Assembly (NCBI RefSeq): GCF_026968045.1
Contig: NZ_JAPVBQ010000002.1
Location: forward strand, 980,933-1,044,932
Length of the DNA: 64,000 nucleotides
Origin: Modestobacter sp. VKM Ac-2977
GTDB lineage: Bacteria > Actinomycetota > Actinomycetes > Mycobacteriales > Geodermatophilaceae
Direction: 5' to 3'
Shown: positions 33,624-41,402 of the stretch, piece after piece
Numbering within the stretch: the stretch's first letter is position 1
Layout: every line of letters starts with the position of its first letter
Made by a program: the position numbers and the translations under genes
Notes under the pieces: model-generated
What the model was told of the DNA's origin: nothing
The model's input: the letters and a program-made list of their open reading frames with translations, nothing else
The model's database searches: none

Positions 33624-35644
33624 GCCCGCTCCCCCAGAGAGACCGCCACCGGCGCAGCACCGGGGACGGCGCGGTCGGTGACCTCACCGGCGTGCCAGCA
33701 GGCCACCCGCCAGCCGGCCCCGTCGTCGGCGAGGACCGGGTCCTCGTCGGTGCACCGCGCCGACGCCAGCGGGCACCGGGGCGCGTAGGCGCAGCCCGGC
33801 GGCTGGTGCGCCGGGTCGACCGGCCGGCCGGGGATGACCGGCAGCGGCGCATCCAGGTCGACGTCCATGTCGGGCACCGCGGCCACCAGCGCCCGCGTGT
33901 AGGGATGGCGGGCTCCGGTGTCGAGCTCGGCCGCCGGCAGGTCCTCCACCACGCGGCCGGCGTACATCACCAGCACCCGGTCACACACCTGCCCGACGAC
34001 GGCGACGTCGTGGCTGATCAGCAGCAGCGCCACGCCGTCGGCGGCCCGCACCGCGGCCAGCAGGTCCAGCACCTGCCGCTGCACGGTCACGTCCAGCGCT
34101 GTGGTCGGCTCGTCGGCGACGATCAGCGTCGGCTCGCCCATCAGGCCCATGCCGATCATCGCCCGCTGCCGCATCCCGCCGGAGAACTCGTGCGGGTACT
34201 GGTGCGCGCGGCGCTCGGCCGCGGGCACCCGGACACTGCGGAGCCGGTCGACGGCGCGGTCCAGCGCCTGCCGCCGGTTCATCCCCTGGTGCTCCTGGGC
34301 CACCTCGGCCAGCTGACGTCCGATCCGGCGGGTCGGGTTGAACGAGGTCATCGGGTCCTGGAACACCATCGCGAAGGAGGTGCCCAACAGCCGGCGGTGG
34401 GCCCGCTCGGGCCCGGTCAGCAGGTCGGCGCCCTGGAACTCCAGCCGGTCCGCGGTGACCTCGCCCGGCTGCTCGACCAGCCGGGCGACCGCGAGCGCGG
34501 TGAGCGACTTCCCCGAGCCGGACTCCCCCACCACGCCGACCGCCTCGCCCCGGCCGATCCGGAAGCTCACCCCGCGGACCGGGCGCACCGGGCCGCCGGG
34601 CCCCGGGAAGGTGACCGAGAGGTCCTGCACGTCGAGCACCGGCCGGTCGGCAGCCGGGCCGGGATCGGTGGAGGGCGTGCCCTGGTCGGCGGGGACGGCG
34701 CGGACGGCGTCCGGCCCGGTGACCTCGCGCCGGGCGGCGCGGCCCGGGGAGAAGCCCCCGCCCAGCGTGGTGGTGAGTCCGATGCCCTTGGCGACCGCCT
34801 CACCGAAGAGGTTGAAGGCCAGCCCGGCCACCACGATCGCGACACCGGGGGCGAGCGCGGCCACCGGGTGGATGTAGATGCCCGACAGCCCGTCCTGCAG
34901 CAGCCGCCCCCAGTCGTAACTCGGCGCCTGCACCCCCAGCCCGAGGAAGGACAGGCCGGCGAAGGCCAGCAGCGCGCCACCGGCACCGATCGTCGCGTTC
35001 ACCACCAGCGGCTCACCGATGTTGGGCAGCACGTGCCGCAGCAGCACCCGGAACCGGCCGACGCCGGCGATCCGCGCAGCGGACACGAAGTCCCGGTCGG
35101 CGACCCCCGCGGCCAGGGTGTGGGAGAGCCGGGCGAACGCCGGGGCGCCGGCGAAACCGATCGCCAGCACCGCCCCGGTCATGCCGACGCCGAACACCAC
35201 GGCGAAGAACAGCGCCAGGAGCAGCCCGGGGAAGGCGACGGCGATGTTCACCCCCGCGGTCACCAGCCGGCCGCCGCGGCGGCCCAGCAACAGCGGCGCG
35301 CATCCCAGCAACAGGCCGAGCACGACCGCGATCGAGGTGGCGGCGAGCGCCAGCCCGATGGACAGCCGGGTGGCCACCAGCACCCGGGCGAAGATGTCCC
35401 GCCCCAGGGCGTCGGTGCCGACCCAGTGGTCGGCGGAGGCGCCCTGCAGCACCGCGGAGGTGTCGATCCGATCGGCTTCCTCGGACCACAGCAGCGGCGC
35501 GATGACGGCGAGGAGGAGCACGAGTGCCAGCAGCAGGCCCGCGCCGGCCCCGACCGGGGTGCGCAGCACGGCGAGCCAGCGGGCCCGGGCCGCGGAGCGC
35601 CGCGGGGCCTCGGCCGGTGCGTCGAACGTCGCGGAGGTCGTCAT
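33620..35644 (-). CDS. Peptide ABC permease-ATPase fusion (DppC-DppD)
   Basis: 674-residue fusion. Residues 1-300 are a DppC-type permease: N-terminal helix, HWVGTDALGRDIFARVL, about six helices and the EAA loop (ADRDFVSAARIAGVGRFRVLLRHVLPN). After a linker of about 40 residues an ATPase begins near residue 340: Walker A GESGSGKS, Q loop VFQDPMTSFNP, signature FSGGMRQR, Walker B LIVADEPT, switch His ISHDV, and the oligopeptide-type cysteine tail (CAYAPRCP). In most genomes these are separate genes. ATG at 35644 lies three bases after the DppB stop. Confidence 0.93.
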   Translation of the reverse strand: MTTSATFDAPAEAPRRSAARARWLAVLRTPVGAGAGLLLALVLLLAVIAPLLWSEEADRIDTSAVLQGASADHWVGTDALGRDIFARVLVATRLSIGLALAATSIAVVLGLLLGCAPLLLGRRGGRLVTAGVNIAVAFPGLLLALFFAVVFGVGMTGAVLAIGFAGAPAFARLSHTLAAGVADRDFVSAARIAGVGRFRVLLRHVLPNIGEPLVVNATIGAGGALLAFAGLSFLGLGVQAPSYDWGRLLQDGLSGIYIHPVAALAPGVAIVVAGLAFNLFGEAVAKGIGLTTTLGGGFSPGRAARREVTGPDAVRAVPADQGTPSTDPGPAADRPVLDVQDLSVTFPGPGGPVRPVRGVSFRIGRGEAVGVVGESGSGKSLTALAVARLVEQPGEVTADRLEFQGADLLTGPERAHRRLLGTSFAMVFQDPMTSFNPTRRIGRQLAEVAQEHQGMNRRQALDRAVDRLRSVRVPAAERRAHQYPHEFSGGMRQRAMIGMGLMGEPTLIVADEPTTALDVTVQRQVLDLLAAVRAADGVALLLISHDVAVVGQVCDRVLVMYAGRVVEDLPAAELDTGARHPYTRALVAAVPDMDVDLDAPLPVIPGRPVDPAHQPPGCAYAPRCPLASARCTDEDPVLADDGAGWRVACWHAGEVTDRAVPGAAPVAVSLGERA

Positions 35645-35647
35645 CGA

Positions 35648-36658
35648 TCAGCTCTCCCGGATCGCCGAGCGTGGGTCCAGCAGGGCGAGCACCACGTCCA
35701 CGGTCAGGTTCACCAGCAGCACGCCCGCGCCGTAGACGAGCACGATCCCCTGCACCACCGGGTAGTCCTTGAGCAGGATCGAGGACGCGATGGTGCTGCC
35801 CAGTCCCGGCCAGGCGAAGACGTTCTCCACCAGCACGGTGCCGGCGACCAGGGCGGTGAGCAGCAGCCCGCCGAGGGTGATGGTGGCGGTCAGTGCGTTG
35901 GGCAGCGCGTCGCGCAGGTAGATCCGGCGCCGGGGCAGCCGCTTGGCCCGGGCGGTGCGCAGGTAGTCGGCCTGCAGCACCGACACCATCTCCACCCGCA
36001 TGATCCGGGCCAGCGCCGCGCCCGGGCCGAGCGCCAGCGAGAGGACCGGGAGCACGTAGGACTCCGGGCCACCCCGCCCGGCCACCGGCAGCAGGCCCCA
36101 CTGCACGCCGAACAGGTAGACCAGGCCGACGCCGAGCAGGAACTCCGGGATCGCGCTCAGCGCCACGCTGGTCGAGGAGAACGCCAGCTCCCCGCCGCGG
36201 CGCCGGCCGCCGCGGGTGAGCACGCCCATCAGCACCCCGAGCGGGACGGCGATGGCCAGCGCCACCACGAAGGCCAGCAACGCCAGCTGGACCGTGGCCG
36301 GCAGCCGCTGGGAGATCACCTGCGAGACCGGCAGCCGCGAGGTGAGGGACGTGCCCAGGTCACCGCTGAACAGTCCGCCCAGGAAGTGCACGTACTGCAG
36401 CCAGAGCGGGTCGTCCAGGCCGAGGGACTCCCGCCGGGCGGCCACCAGCGCCGCCGGTGCGGTGGGGCCCAGGGCGCTGCGCACCGGGTCCCCGGGGATC
36501 AGGTGGATCATCAGGAACGAGGCGGTCACCAGCACCCACATGGAGACCAGCAGCTGGCCTCCGCGCCGCAGAGCGAAGCGGGCCCAGGGACCGTCCAGGA
36601 CGGCGGTGCCCCGTCGGTCCGTGGCGGTGGCGGGGTGCGCCCCCGTCGTGCTGGTCAC
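35648..36658 (-). CDS. Peptide ABC transporter permease (DppB type)
   Basis: 336-residue inner-membrane permease. It has an N-terminal helix (LLVSMWVLVTASFLMIHLIPGDP), the family's conserved LGLDDPLWLQYVHFLGGLFSGDLGTS pattern (residues 79-104), and further helices that include the EAA coupling loop (ADYLRTARAKRLPRRRIYLRDALPNAL pattern). GTG at 36658 has AGGAGGGG upstream. It forms the channel with the permease half of the fused protein encoded directly downstream. Confidence 0.93.
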   Translation of the reverse strand: MTSTTGAHPATATDRRGTAVLDGPWARFALRRGGQLLVSMWVLVTASFLMIHLIPGDPVRSALGPTAPAALVAARRESLGLDDPLWLQYVHFLGGLFSGDLGTSLTSRLPVSQVISQRLPATVQLALLAFVVALAIAVPLGVLMGVLTRGGRRRGGELAFSSTSVALSAIPEFLLGVGLVYLFGVQWGLLPVAGRGGPESYVLPVLSLALGPGAALARIMRVEMVSVLQADYLRTARAKRLPRRRIYLRDALPNALTATITLGGLLLTALVAGTVLVENVFAWPGLGSTIASSILLKDYPVVQGIVLVYGAGVLLVNLTVDVVLALLDPRSAIRES

Positions 36659-36724
36659 CCGCGCCCCCTCCTGCTCGTGCCCACCCGGGTCACCGCCCGC
36701 TGCCTCCGCCCCCTACCGGCGTGC

Positions 36725-38314
36725 TCAGCCGGCCGTCATCCGGATGCTGGTCGGGACGACGGCGACCGCGCCGGACTCGAAGCGGGCTCCGCTGCCGAAG
36801 GTGTTGACGGTCTGGTTGGCGAAGGGGACCACGTCGGCGTCGCGCACCAGGGCCGACTCCGCGGCCAGCCAGGTGTCGCAGCCCTCGGTGCCGACCATCG
36901 TCATCGCCTCGGCCACGCCGGCCGCGTAGTCGGCGTTGTCGATGGAGGCGAAGTTGTTGCCCTCCGGGGCCGCCGGGCCCGACACGAACGGGACGAGCTG
37001 GTCGGGGCTGCTGACGTTGAGCGGCAGCCAGGTCACGTCCCAGTTGCCGCTGCCGAACACGGTCTCCAGCAGTGCGGTGTCGTCCTGGCCGCTCATGCTC
37101 ACCTCGGCGCCCAGCTCCTGCCAGGTGGACGAGGCGAGCTCGGCCGCGGCCGCGCCGCCGGTGCCCAGGCCGCTGTTGTAGATGAAGGTCAGCTCCAGCG
37201 GCGTCCCGTCCTTGGACCGGGTGCCGTCGGGGCCGGCCGTCCACCCGGCGGCGTCCAGGGTCTCCCGGGCTGCCTCCAGGCCGCCGGTGGGCAGCGCGCC
37301 GGAGACCGAGTCGCCGGGGCAGGCGACCGGCGCGGACGTCGCGAACGTGCTGCCGGGAGAGCCGGTGCCCCCGGTGAGCACCTCCCGCAGCTCGTCCAGG
37401 TCCAGGGCCTGGGTCAGCGCCGTCCGGACGGCGGGGTCGGCGCCGGGCCGACCGGCTGCGTGGTTGAACCACATCTCGCCCAGCACCGCGTCCAGGGTGC
37501 TGGCGAACAGGCCGGCGCCGGTCAGCCGCTGGGCGTCCGGGCCGAGCACCGTGGCCGCGTTCAGGCCACCGGAGAGCAGCAGGTTCGCCGAGGTCGTCTC
37601 GTTGGGCACGACCTGGACGACGACCTCGTCGGGCATGCCCTCCTCGTCGGTGCCCGCCCCGTCCGGCCCCCAGGTGTAGCCCTCGCGCAGGCTGTAGGTG
37701 ACGTGGTCGGTGGGCACGACCTCGGTCAGCTCGTAGGGCCCGGTGCCCCGGCTCTCGCTCGCCAGCAGCGACCGGTCGGCCAGCCCGCTCGCGCAGACCA
37801 TCGGGAGGCTGGTCAGGCCCTCGAGCACGAACGGCGCCGGGGTCTCCAGGGTGATGGTGAGCGTCGAGCCGTCGGCGGTGGCAGCGGCCCCGGGAGGCAG
37901 GAAGGTGCCCAGCAGCGGGCTCTCGTTGGCCGGGTCGGCCACGTAGTTGATGTTGTCGGCGGCGTCGGCCGCGGTGAACGGCTCACCGTCGGCGCAGGTG
38001 ATGTCGTCGGCGATGGTCAGGGTGACCTCCTGGCCGTCGACCTGCCAGTCGCTGGCCAGGCCGCTGATCAGCTGCCCGTCGCTGTCCAGGTGCAGCAGCG
38101 GGTCATAGGCGAACTGGCTCAGCTGCAGCACGTTGGAGGACACCGACTGCTGCGGGTCCAGGCTGCCGGGGTCGGCGTCCATCGCCATGGTGAACGTGCC
38201 GCCGTCGACGACCTCGCCGCCGCCGGCGTCCCCGCCGCCGTCGTCACCACCGCCGCACCCGGCGAGGACGGTCACGGCAACGCACGCACCGACGCCGGTC
38301 CGGATGAGCCTCAT
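36725..38314 (-). CDS. Peptide-binding lipoprotein (SBP family 5)
   Basis: 529-residue extracytoplasmic solute-binding protein of family 5 (DppA/OppA type). A lipoprotein signal (VAVTVLAGC, lipid-anchored Cys near residue 20) is followed by a Gly/Asp-rich linker. The family motif MDADPGSLDPQQSVSSNVL and the YDPLLHLDSDGQLISGLASDW segment identify it. It captures peptides at the cell surface for the permeases encoded downstream. ATG at 38314 has GGGAGAGG upstream. A shared regulatory palindrome lies at 38389-38408, 75 bases upstream, so this is the first gene of the importer operon. Confidence 0.92.
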   Translation of the reverse strand: MRLIRTGVGACVAVTVLAGCGGGDDGGGDAGGGEVVDGGTFTMAMDADPGSLDPQQSVSSNVLQLSQFAYDPLLHLDSDGQLISGLASDWQVDGQEVTLTIADDITCADGEPFTAADAADNINYVADPANESPLLGTFLPPGAAATADGSTLTITLETPAPFVLEGLTSLPMVCASGLADRSLLASESRGTGPYELTEVVPTDHVTYSLREGYTWGPDGAGTDEEGMPDEVVVQVVPNETTSANLLLSGGLNAATVLGPDAQRLTGAGLFASTLDAVLGEMWFNHAAGRPGADPAVRTALTQALDLDELREVLTGGTGSPGSTFATSAPVACPGDSVSGALPTGGLEAARETLDAAGWTAGPDGTRSKDGTPLELTFIYNSGLGTGGAAAAELASSTWQELGAEVSMSGQDDTALLETVFGSGNWDVTWLPLNVSSPDQLVPFVSGPAAPEGNNFASIDNADYAAGVAEAMTMVGTEGCDTWLAAESALVRDADVVPFANQTVNTFGSGARFESGAVAVVPTSIRMTAG

Positions 38315-38388
38315 GGTGTGTCCTCTCCCTGGAACGCGAGCACCTGCAGTGCGATTGTGAGAAGGCTGCCCCGGACGGGGCGGGGGGT

Positions 38389-38408
38389 CTTCGTGCGACC
38401 GGACGAGG
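38389..38408. promoter_or_regulatory. Shared palindrome upstream of the peptide importer operon
   Basis: CTTCGTGCGACCGGACGAGG, an imperfect copy of the 20-bp motif. Ten of the last eleven core bases equal the pucR site (CG[A/G]CCGGACGA). It lies 75 bases before the binding-protein start. Confidence 0.55.
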
Positions 38409-38447
38409 TGGCCTGCCCCCGCTCGTCGCACGTGACCAGGCGGAGGG

Positions 38448-39836
38448 TCATGCACCGGCCCGGGGCACGGCACGGCCGATGTGCATGAACCGCGCACGAC
38501 CGGCGCCGTCGTCGCCGAGGAAGGCGAAGGGCACGTGCAGGCCGGACTGGGCCTGCACCGGGATCAGCGTGTCCGGGGCGAAGGAGACCAGCTCGCTGCG
38601 CTCGGGCTGCTCGCCCATCTCCAGGGCGATGTCCTTGGGGCGCATCTCCAGCCAGATCCGGCCGTCGTCGTCCTGGCTGACGACCAGGTCGGCCACCCGG
38701 CTGCTGTACGTGCCGGCGTACCGCGTCGCGTCGACCCGGGGCGGGTCGACCGGCGGCACCGGCAGCGCCCGCAGCTGCACGTCGGCCAGCTCCCGCAGCA
38801 CGTGGCCCACGACGTCCCGGTACAGCCCGTAGGGGTCCCCGCCGTTGGTGAGCAGCACGACGGCGATGCCTCGCTCGGGCAGGACCCGCAGGAACGAGGC
38901 CTGGCCGATGGTGTTGCCGTCGTGCCCGATGACCGGGGTGCCCTGGCCGTCGAACACCTCCCAGCCCAGTCCCCAGGCGTCGCCCATCACCCGGATGTCG
39001 GGGAGGTCCACCTGGCGTTCCTGCATCGCCGCGACCGTGCCGGCGTCCAGGACGCTCGACCCGTCGGCCGCCTTGCCCGCCTCCAGGTGCATCCGGGCGA
39101 AAGCGAGCAGGTCCCGCGCCCGCATCGACAGCATCGAGCCGGCCGGGGCGTTGGACCGGGCCATGGCCCACATCGGTGCCGGCACCTCCGCGGCGTCCGG
39201 CTCGGGGCGCACGTGGCCGACCGCGACCCGGTGGACGATCGCCTCGTACGGGCTGGCCGCGGCGTGGGTGAGGCCGAGGGGTGCGAACAGGCGCTCCGCC
39301 AGGCACTCGTCGAACGGCTTGCCGCGCAGCACCTCCACCAGCCGGCCGAGGACGCAGTAGCCGGCGTTGTTGTAGGAGAACTGCTCGCCGGGTGGGAAGA
39401 GCTGTGCCACGTCGCCGAGCCCGGCGACGTAACGCTCCAGGGCGTCGTCGCCGCGGCCGGTGTCGGTGAACACGTCGCCCTCGAAGCCGGCGGTGTGGCT
39501 CAGCAACTGGCGCACGGTGAGGGTGCGTGCCGCCGACTCGTCGGCCAGCGTCAGGCCGGGCAGGTGCCGGCTGACCGGGTCCTCCAGGGCGACCAGGCCC
39601 TCGTCGACCAGCTGCATCACCAGGGTCGCCGTCCAGACCTTGGTGATCGAGCCGATCTGGAACAGCGAGTCCGGTGTTGCGGCCACCTCGGTCGCGGTGC
39701 TGAGCACCCCGGCAGCGGCGTCGACCACCTCACCCTCGGCGAGCACCGCCACCCCGGCGGCCGGCACCCCGTGCTCGGCCAGCAGCGTCGGCAGTCGGTC
39801 GCGGATCCAGGCTCCGACCTCGTCCAGCTTCGTCAT
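38448..39836 (-). CDS. S12 beta-lactamase-fold serine hydrolase, stand-alone
   Basis: 462-residue serine hydrolase of the S12 (class C beta-lactamase/D-aminopeptidase) fold. Ser63-x-x-Lys66 (SITK), Tyr155-Asn-Asn157 (FSYNNAGY) and a C-terminal HDGNTIGQ motif form the active site. A C-terminal lipocalin-like part (residues 370-462) is typical of D-aminopeptidase-type enzymes. It is a diverged paralogue of the gene at 39996 and of the second half of the fusion at 22576. There is no signal peptide, so it is probably cytoplasmic. It diverges from the 39996 gene across a 159-base region with a perfect palindrome. True beta-lactamase activity is unlikely without export. Confidence 0.88.
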   Translation of the reverse strand: MTKLDEVGAWIRDRLPTLLAEHGVPAAGVAVLAEGEVVDAAAGVLSTATEVAATPDSLFQIGSITKVWTATLVMQLVDEGLVALEDPVSRHLPGLTLADESAARTLTVRQLLSHTAGFEGDVFTDTGRGDDALERYVAGLGDVAQLFPPGEQFSYNNAGYCVLGRLVEVLRGKPFDECLAERLFAPLGLTHAAASPYEAIVHRVAVGHVRPEPDAAEVPAPMWAMARSNAPAGSMLSMRARDLLAFARMHLEAGKAADGSSVLDAGTVAAMQERQVDLPDIRVMGDAWGLGWEVFDGQGTPVIGHDGNTIGQASFLRVLPERGIAVVLLTNGGDPYGLYRDVVGHVLRELADVQLRALPVPPVDPPRVDATRYAGTYSSRVADLVVSQDDDGRIWLEMRPKDIALEMGEQPERSELVSFAPDTLIPVQAQSGLHVPFAFLGDDGAGRARFMHIGRAVPRAGA

Positions 39837-39850
39837 GCGGGAACCGTAGG

Positions 39851-39890
39851 AGCGCTGGTCAGCTGGTTGTTCGTGGTCGCGGCCAGCGCT
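39851..39890. repeat. Inverted repeat in the divergent S12 promoter region
   Basis: AGCGCTGG (39851-39858) and CCAGCGCT (39883-39890) are exact inverted copies 24 bases apart, next to the 20-bp palindrome at 39901. They may be a second regulator site or form an RNA hairpin in the leader of either gene. Confidence 0.4.
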
Positions 39891-39900
39891 GCGGGGGCGC

Positions 39901-39920
39901 CTTCGTCGGCGCCGACGAAG
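39901..39920. promoter_or_regulatory. Shared palindrome between divergent S12 genes
   Basis: CTTCGTCGGCGCCGACGAAG is a perfect 20-bp palindrome, 64 and 75 bases from the two divergent starts. It shares the TTCGT-N8-ACGA core with the other three sites of the locus. Confidence 0.65.
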
Positions 39921-39995
39921 ATCCGTGGCGGCCGGCGCGGCAGGCTGCGCCCGTGGGTCGGACCGGCCCCGGACGACGACCGGACGGAGCAGCAG

Positions 39996-41402
39996 ATGAC
40001 CACGGCCACACGCCCTGCGATCGACCAGCAGCACTGGCAGCAGCGACTGGACGAGCTGGCCCGGCGACACGGGGTGCCCGGCGCGACCCTCGCCGTCCTG
40101 CGGCTGGGCGCGGACGGCGGCGCGGACGAACTGGTGGAGGCCGCCACCGGTGTGCTGAACCTGAGCACCGGCGTGGAGGTGACCACCGACTCGGTGTTCC
40201 AGATCGGCTCGATCACCAAGGTCTGGACGACGACGCTGGTGATGCAGCTGGTCGACGAGGGCAAGCTGGACCTCGACGCCCCGCTGGTCGAGGTGCTCCC
40301 GGAGCTCCAGCTGGGCGACCCCGACGTCGCCAAGCAGGTCACCATGCGCCACCTGCTCACCCACACCAGCGGCATCGACGGCGACGTCTTCACCGACACC
40401 GGCCGCGGCGACGACGTGCTGGAGAAGTACGTCGCCGCTCTCGCCGACGTCGCGCAGAACCACCCGCTGGGCGCCACCTTCTCCTACTGCAACTCCGGGT
40501 TCAACCTCGCCGGGCGGGTGGTCGAGGTGCTCACCGGCAAGACCTGGGACGCCGCCCTGCGCGAGCGGGTCATCGAGCCGCTCGGGCTCACCCACACCTC
40601 CACGCTCCCGGAAGAGGCGATCTTGCACCGCGCCGCCGTCGGGCACATCGAGCCGGGCGAGGACGCCGACCTGCAGCCGACGACCACCTGGCTGCTGCCC
40701 CGCTCGCTGGGCCCGGCCGGCCTGGTCAACGCCACCGCCCGGGACGTCACTGCCTTCGCCCGGCTGCACCTGCGCGACGGCCGCGGCCCGGACGGCGACG
40801 TGCTGCTGTCCGCGGCCGCCACGGCCCGGATGCAGGAGCTGCAGACCGACCTGCCGGACAAGTACTCCCTCGGTGACTCGTGGGGGCTGGGCTGGATCCG
40901 GTTCGACTGGGACGGCGAACGGCTCTACGGCCACGACGGGACGACGATCGGGCAGAACGCCTTCCTGCGGGTGCTGCCGTCCCAGGGCTTCGCGGTGGCG
41001 CTGCTGACCAACGGCGGCCACCCCCGCGACCTGTACAGCGACCTGTACCGCGAGCTGTTCGCCGAGCTCGCCGGGGTGCAGATGGCCGCGCAGCTGGAGC
41101 CGCCGGCCACGGCGCCCGACGTGGACCACTCCGGCTACGTGGGCACCTACGAGCGCAGCTCGATCACCACCGAGGTGTTCGAGCGCGAGGGCGGGCTGGT
41201 GCTGCGGATCATCCCGACCGGGGAGGTCGCCCTGTCCACCGGCGCGACCGTGGAGGAGCTGGAGCTGCACCCGGTCGAGCAGGGCCTGTACGCCACCCGG
41301 GCGCCGGGCGAGGAGACCTGGATGGCGGCGGTCTTCTACTCGCTGCCCGACGGCAGCGAGTACCTGCACTACGGCGCCCGCGCGCAACCGCGGAAGGCCT
41401 GA
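39996..41402 (+). CDS. S12 beta-lactamase-fold serine hydrolase (paralogue of the fused domain)
   Basis: 468-residue S12 serine hydrolase with Ser72-x-x-Lys75, Tyr164-Cys-Asn166 and HDG at 313-315. It aligns along its whole length with residues 650-1113 of the S9-S12 fusion, and 204 bases (40212-40415) are identical to 24715-24918. The C-terminal lipocalin-like part (YVGTYERSSITTEVFEREGG) matches as well. A D-aminopeptidase or D-peptidase function is inferred from the family and from the neighbouring deacylase. ATG at 39996 has GGAG upstream. Its stop overlaps the next start by one base (TGATG). Confidence 0.9.
   Translation: MTTATRPAIDQQHWQQRLDELARRHGVPGATLAVLRLGADGGADELVEAATGVLNLSTGVEVTTDSVFQIGSITKVWTTTLVMQLVDEGKLDLDAPLVEVLPELQLGDPDVAKQVTMRHLLTHTSGIDGDVFTDTGRGDDVLEKYVAALADVAQNHPLGATFSYCNSGFNLAGRVVEVLTGKTWDAALRERVIEPLGLTHTSTLPEEAILHRAAVGHIEPGEDADLQPTTTWLLPRSLGPAGLVNATARDVTAFARLHLRDGRGPDGDVLLSAAATARMQELQTDLPDKYSLGDSWGLGWIRFDWDGERLYGHDGTTIGQNAFLRVLPSQGFAVALLTNGGHPRDLYSDLYRELFAELAGVQMAAQLEPPATAPDVDHSGYVGTYERSSITTEVFEREGGLVLRIIPTGEVALSTGATVEELELHPVEQGLYATRAPGEETWMAAVFYSLPDGSEYLHYGARAQPRKA

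Noticed and set aside
38448-39836. Antibiotic-resistance beta-lactamase
   Set aside because: The fold and SxxK/YxN motifs match, but there is no signal peptide, a lipocalin-like tail is present, and the context is peptide and D-amino-acid metabolism. S12 peptidase is the better call.
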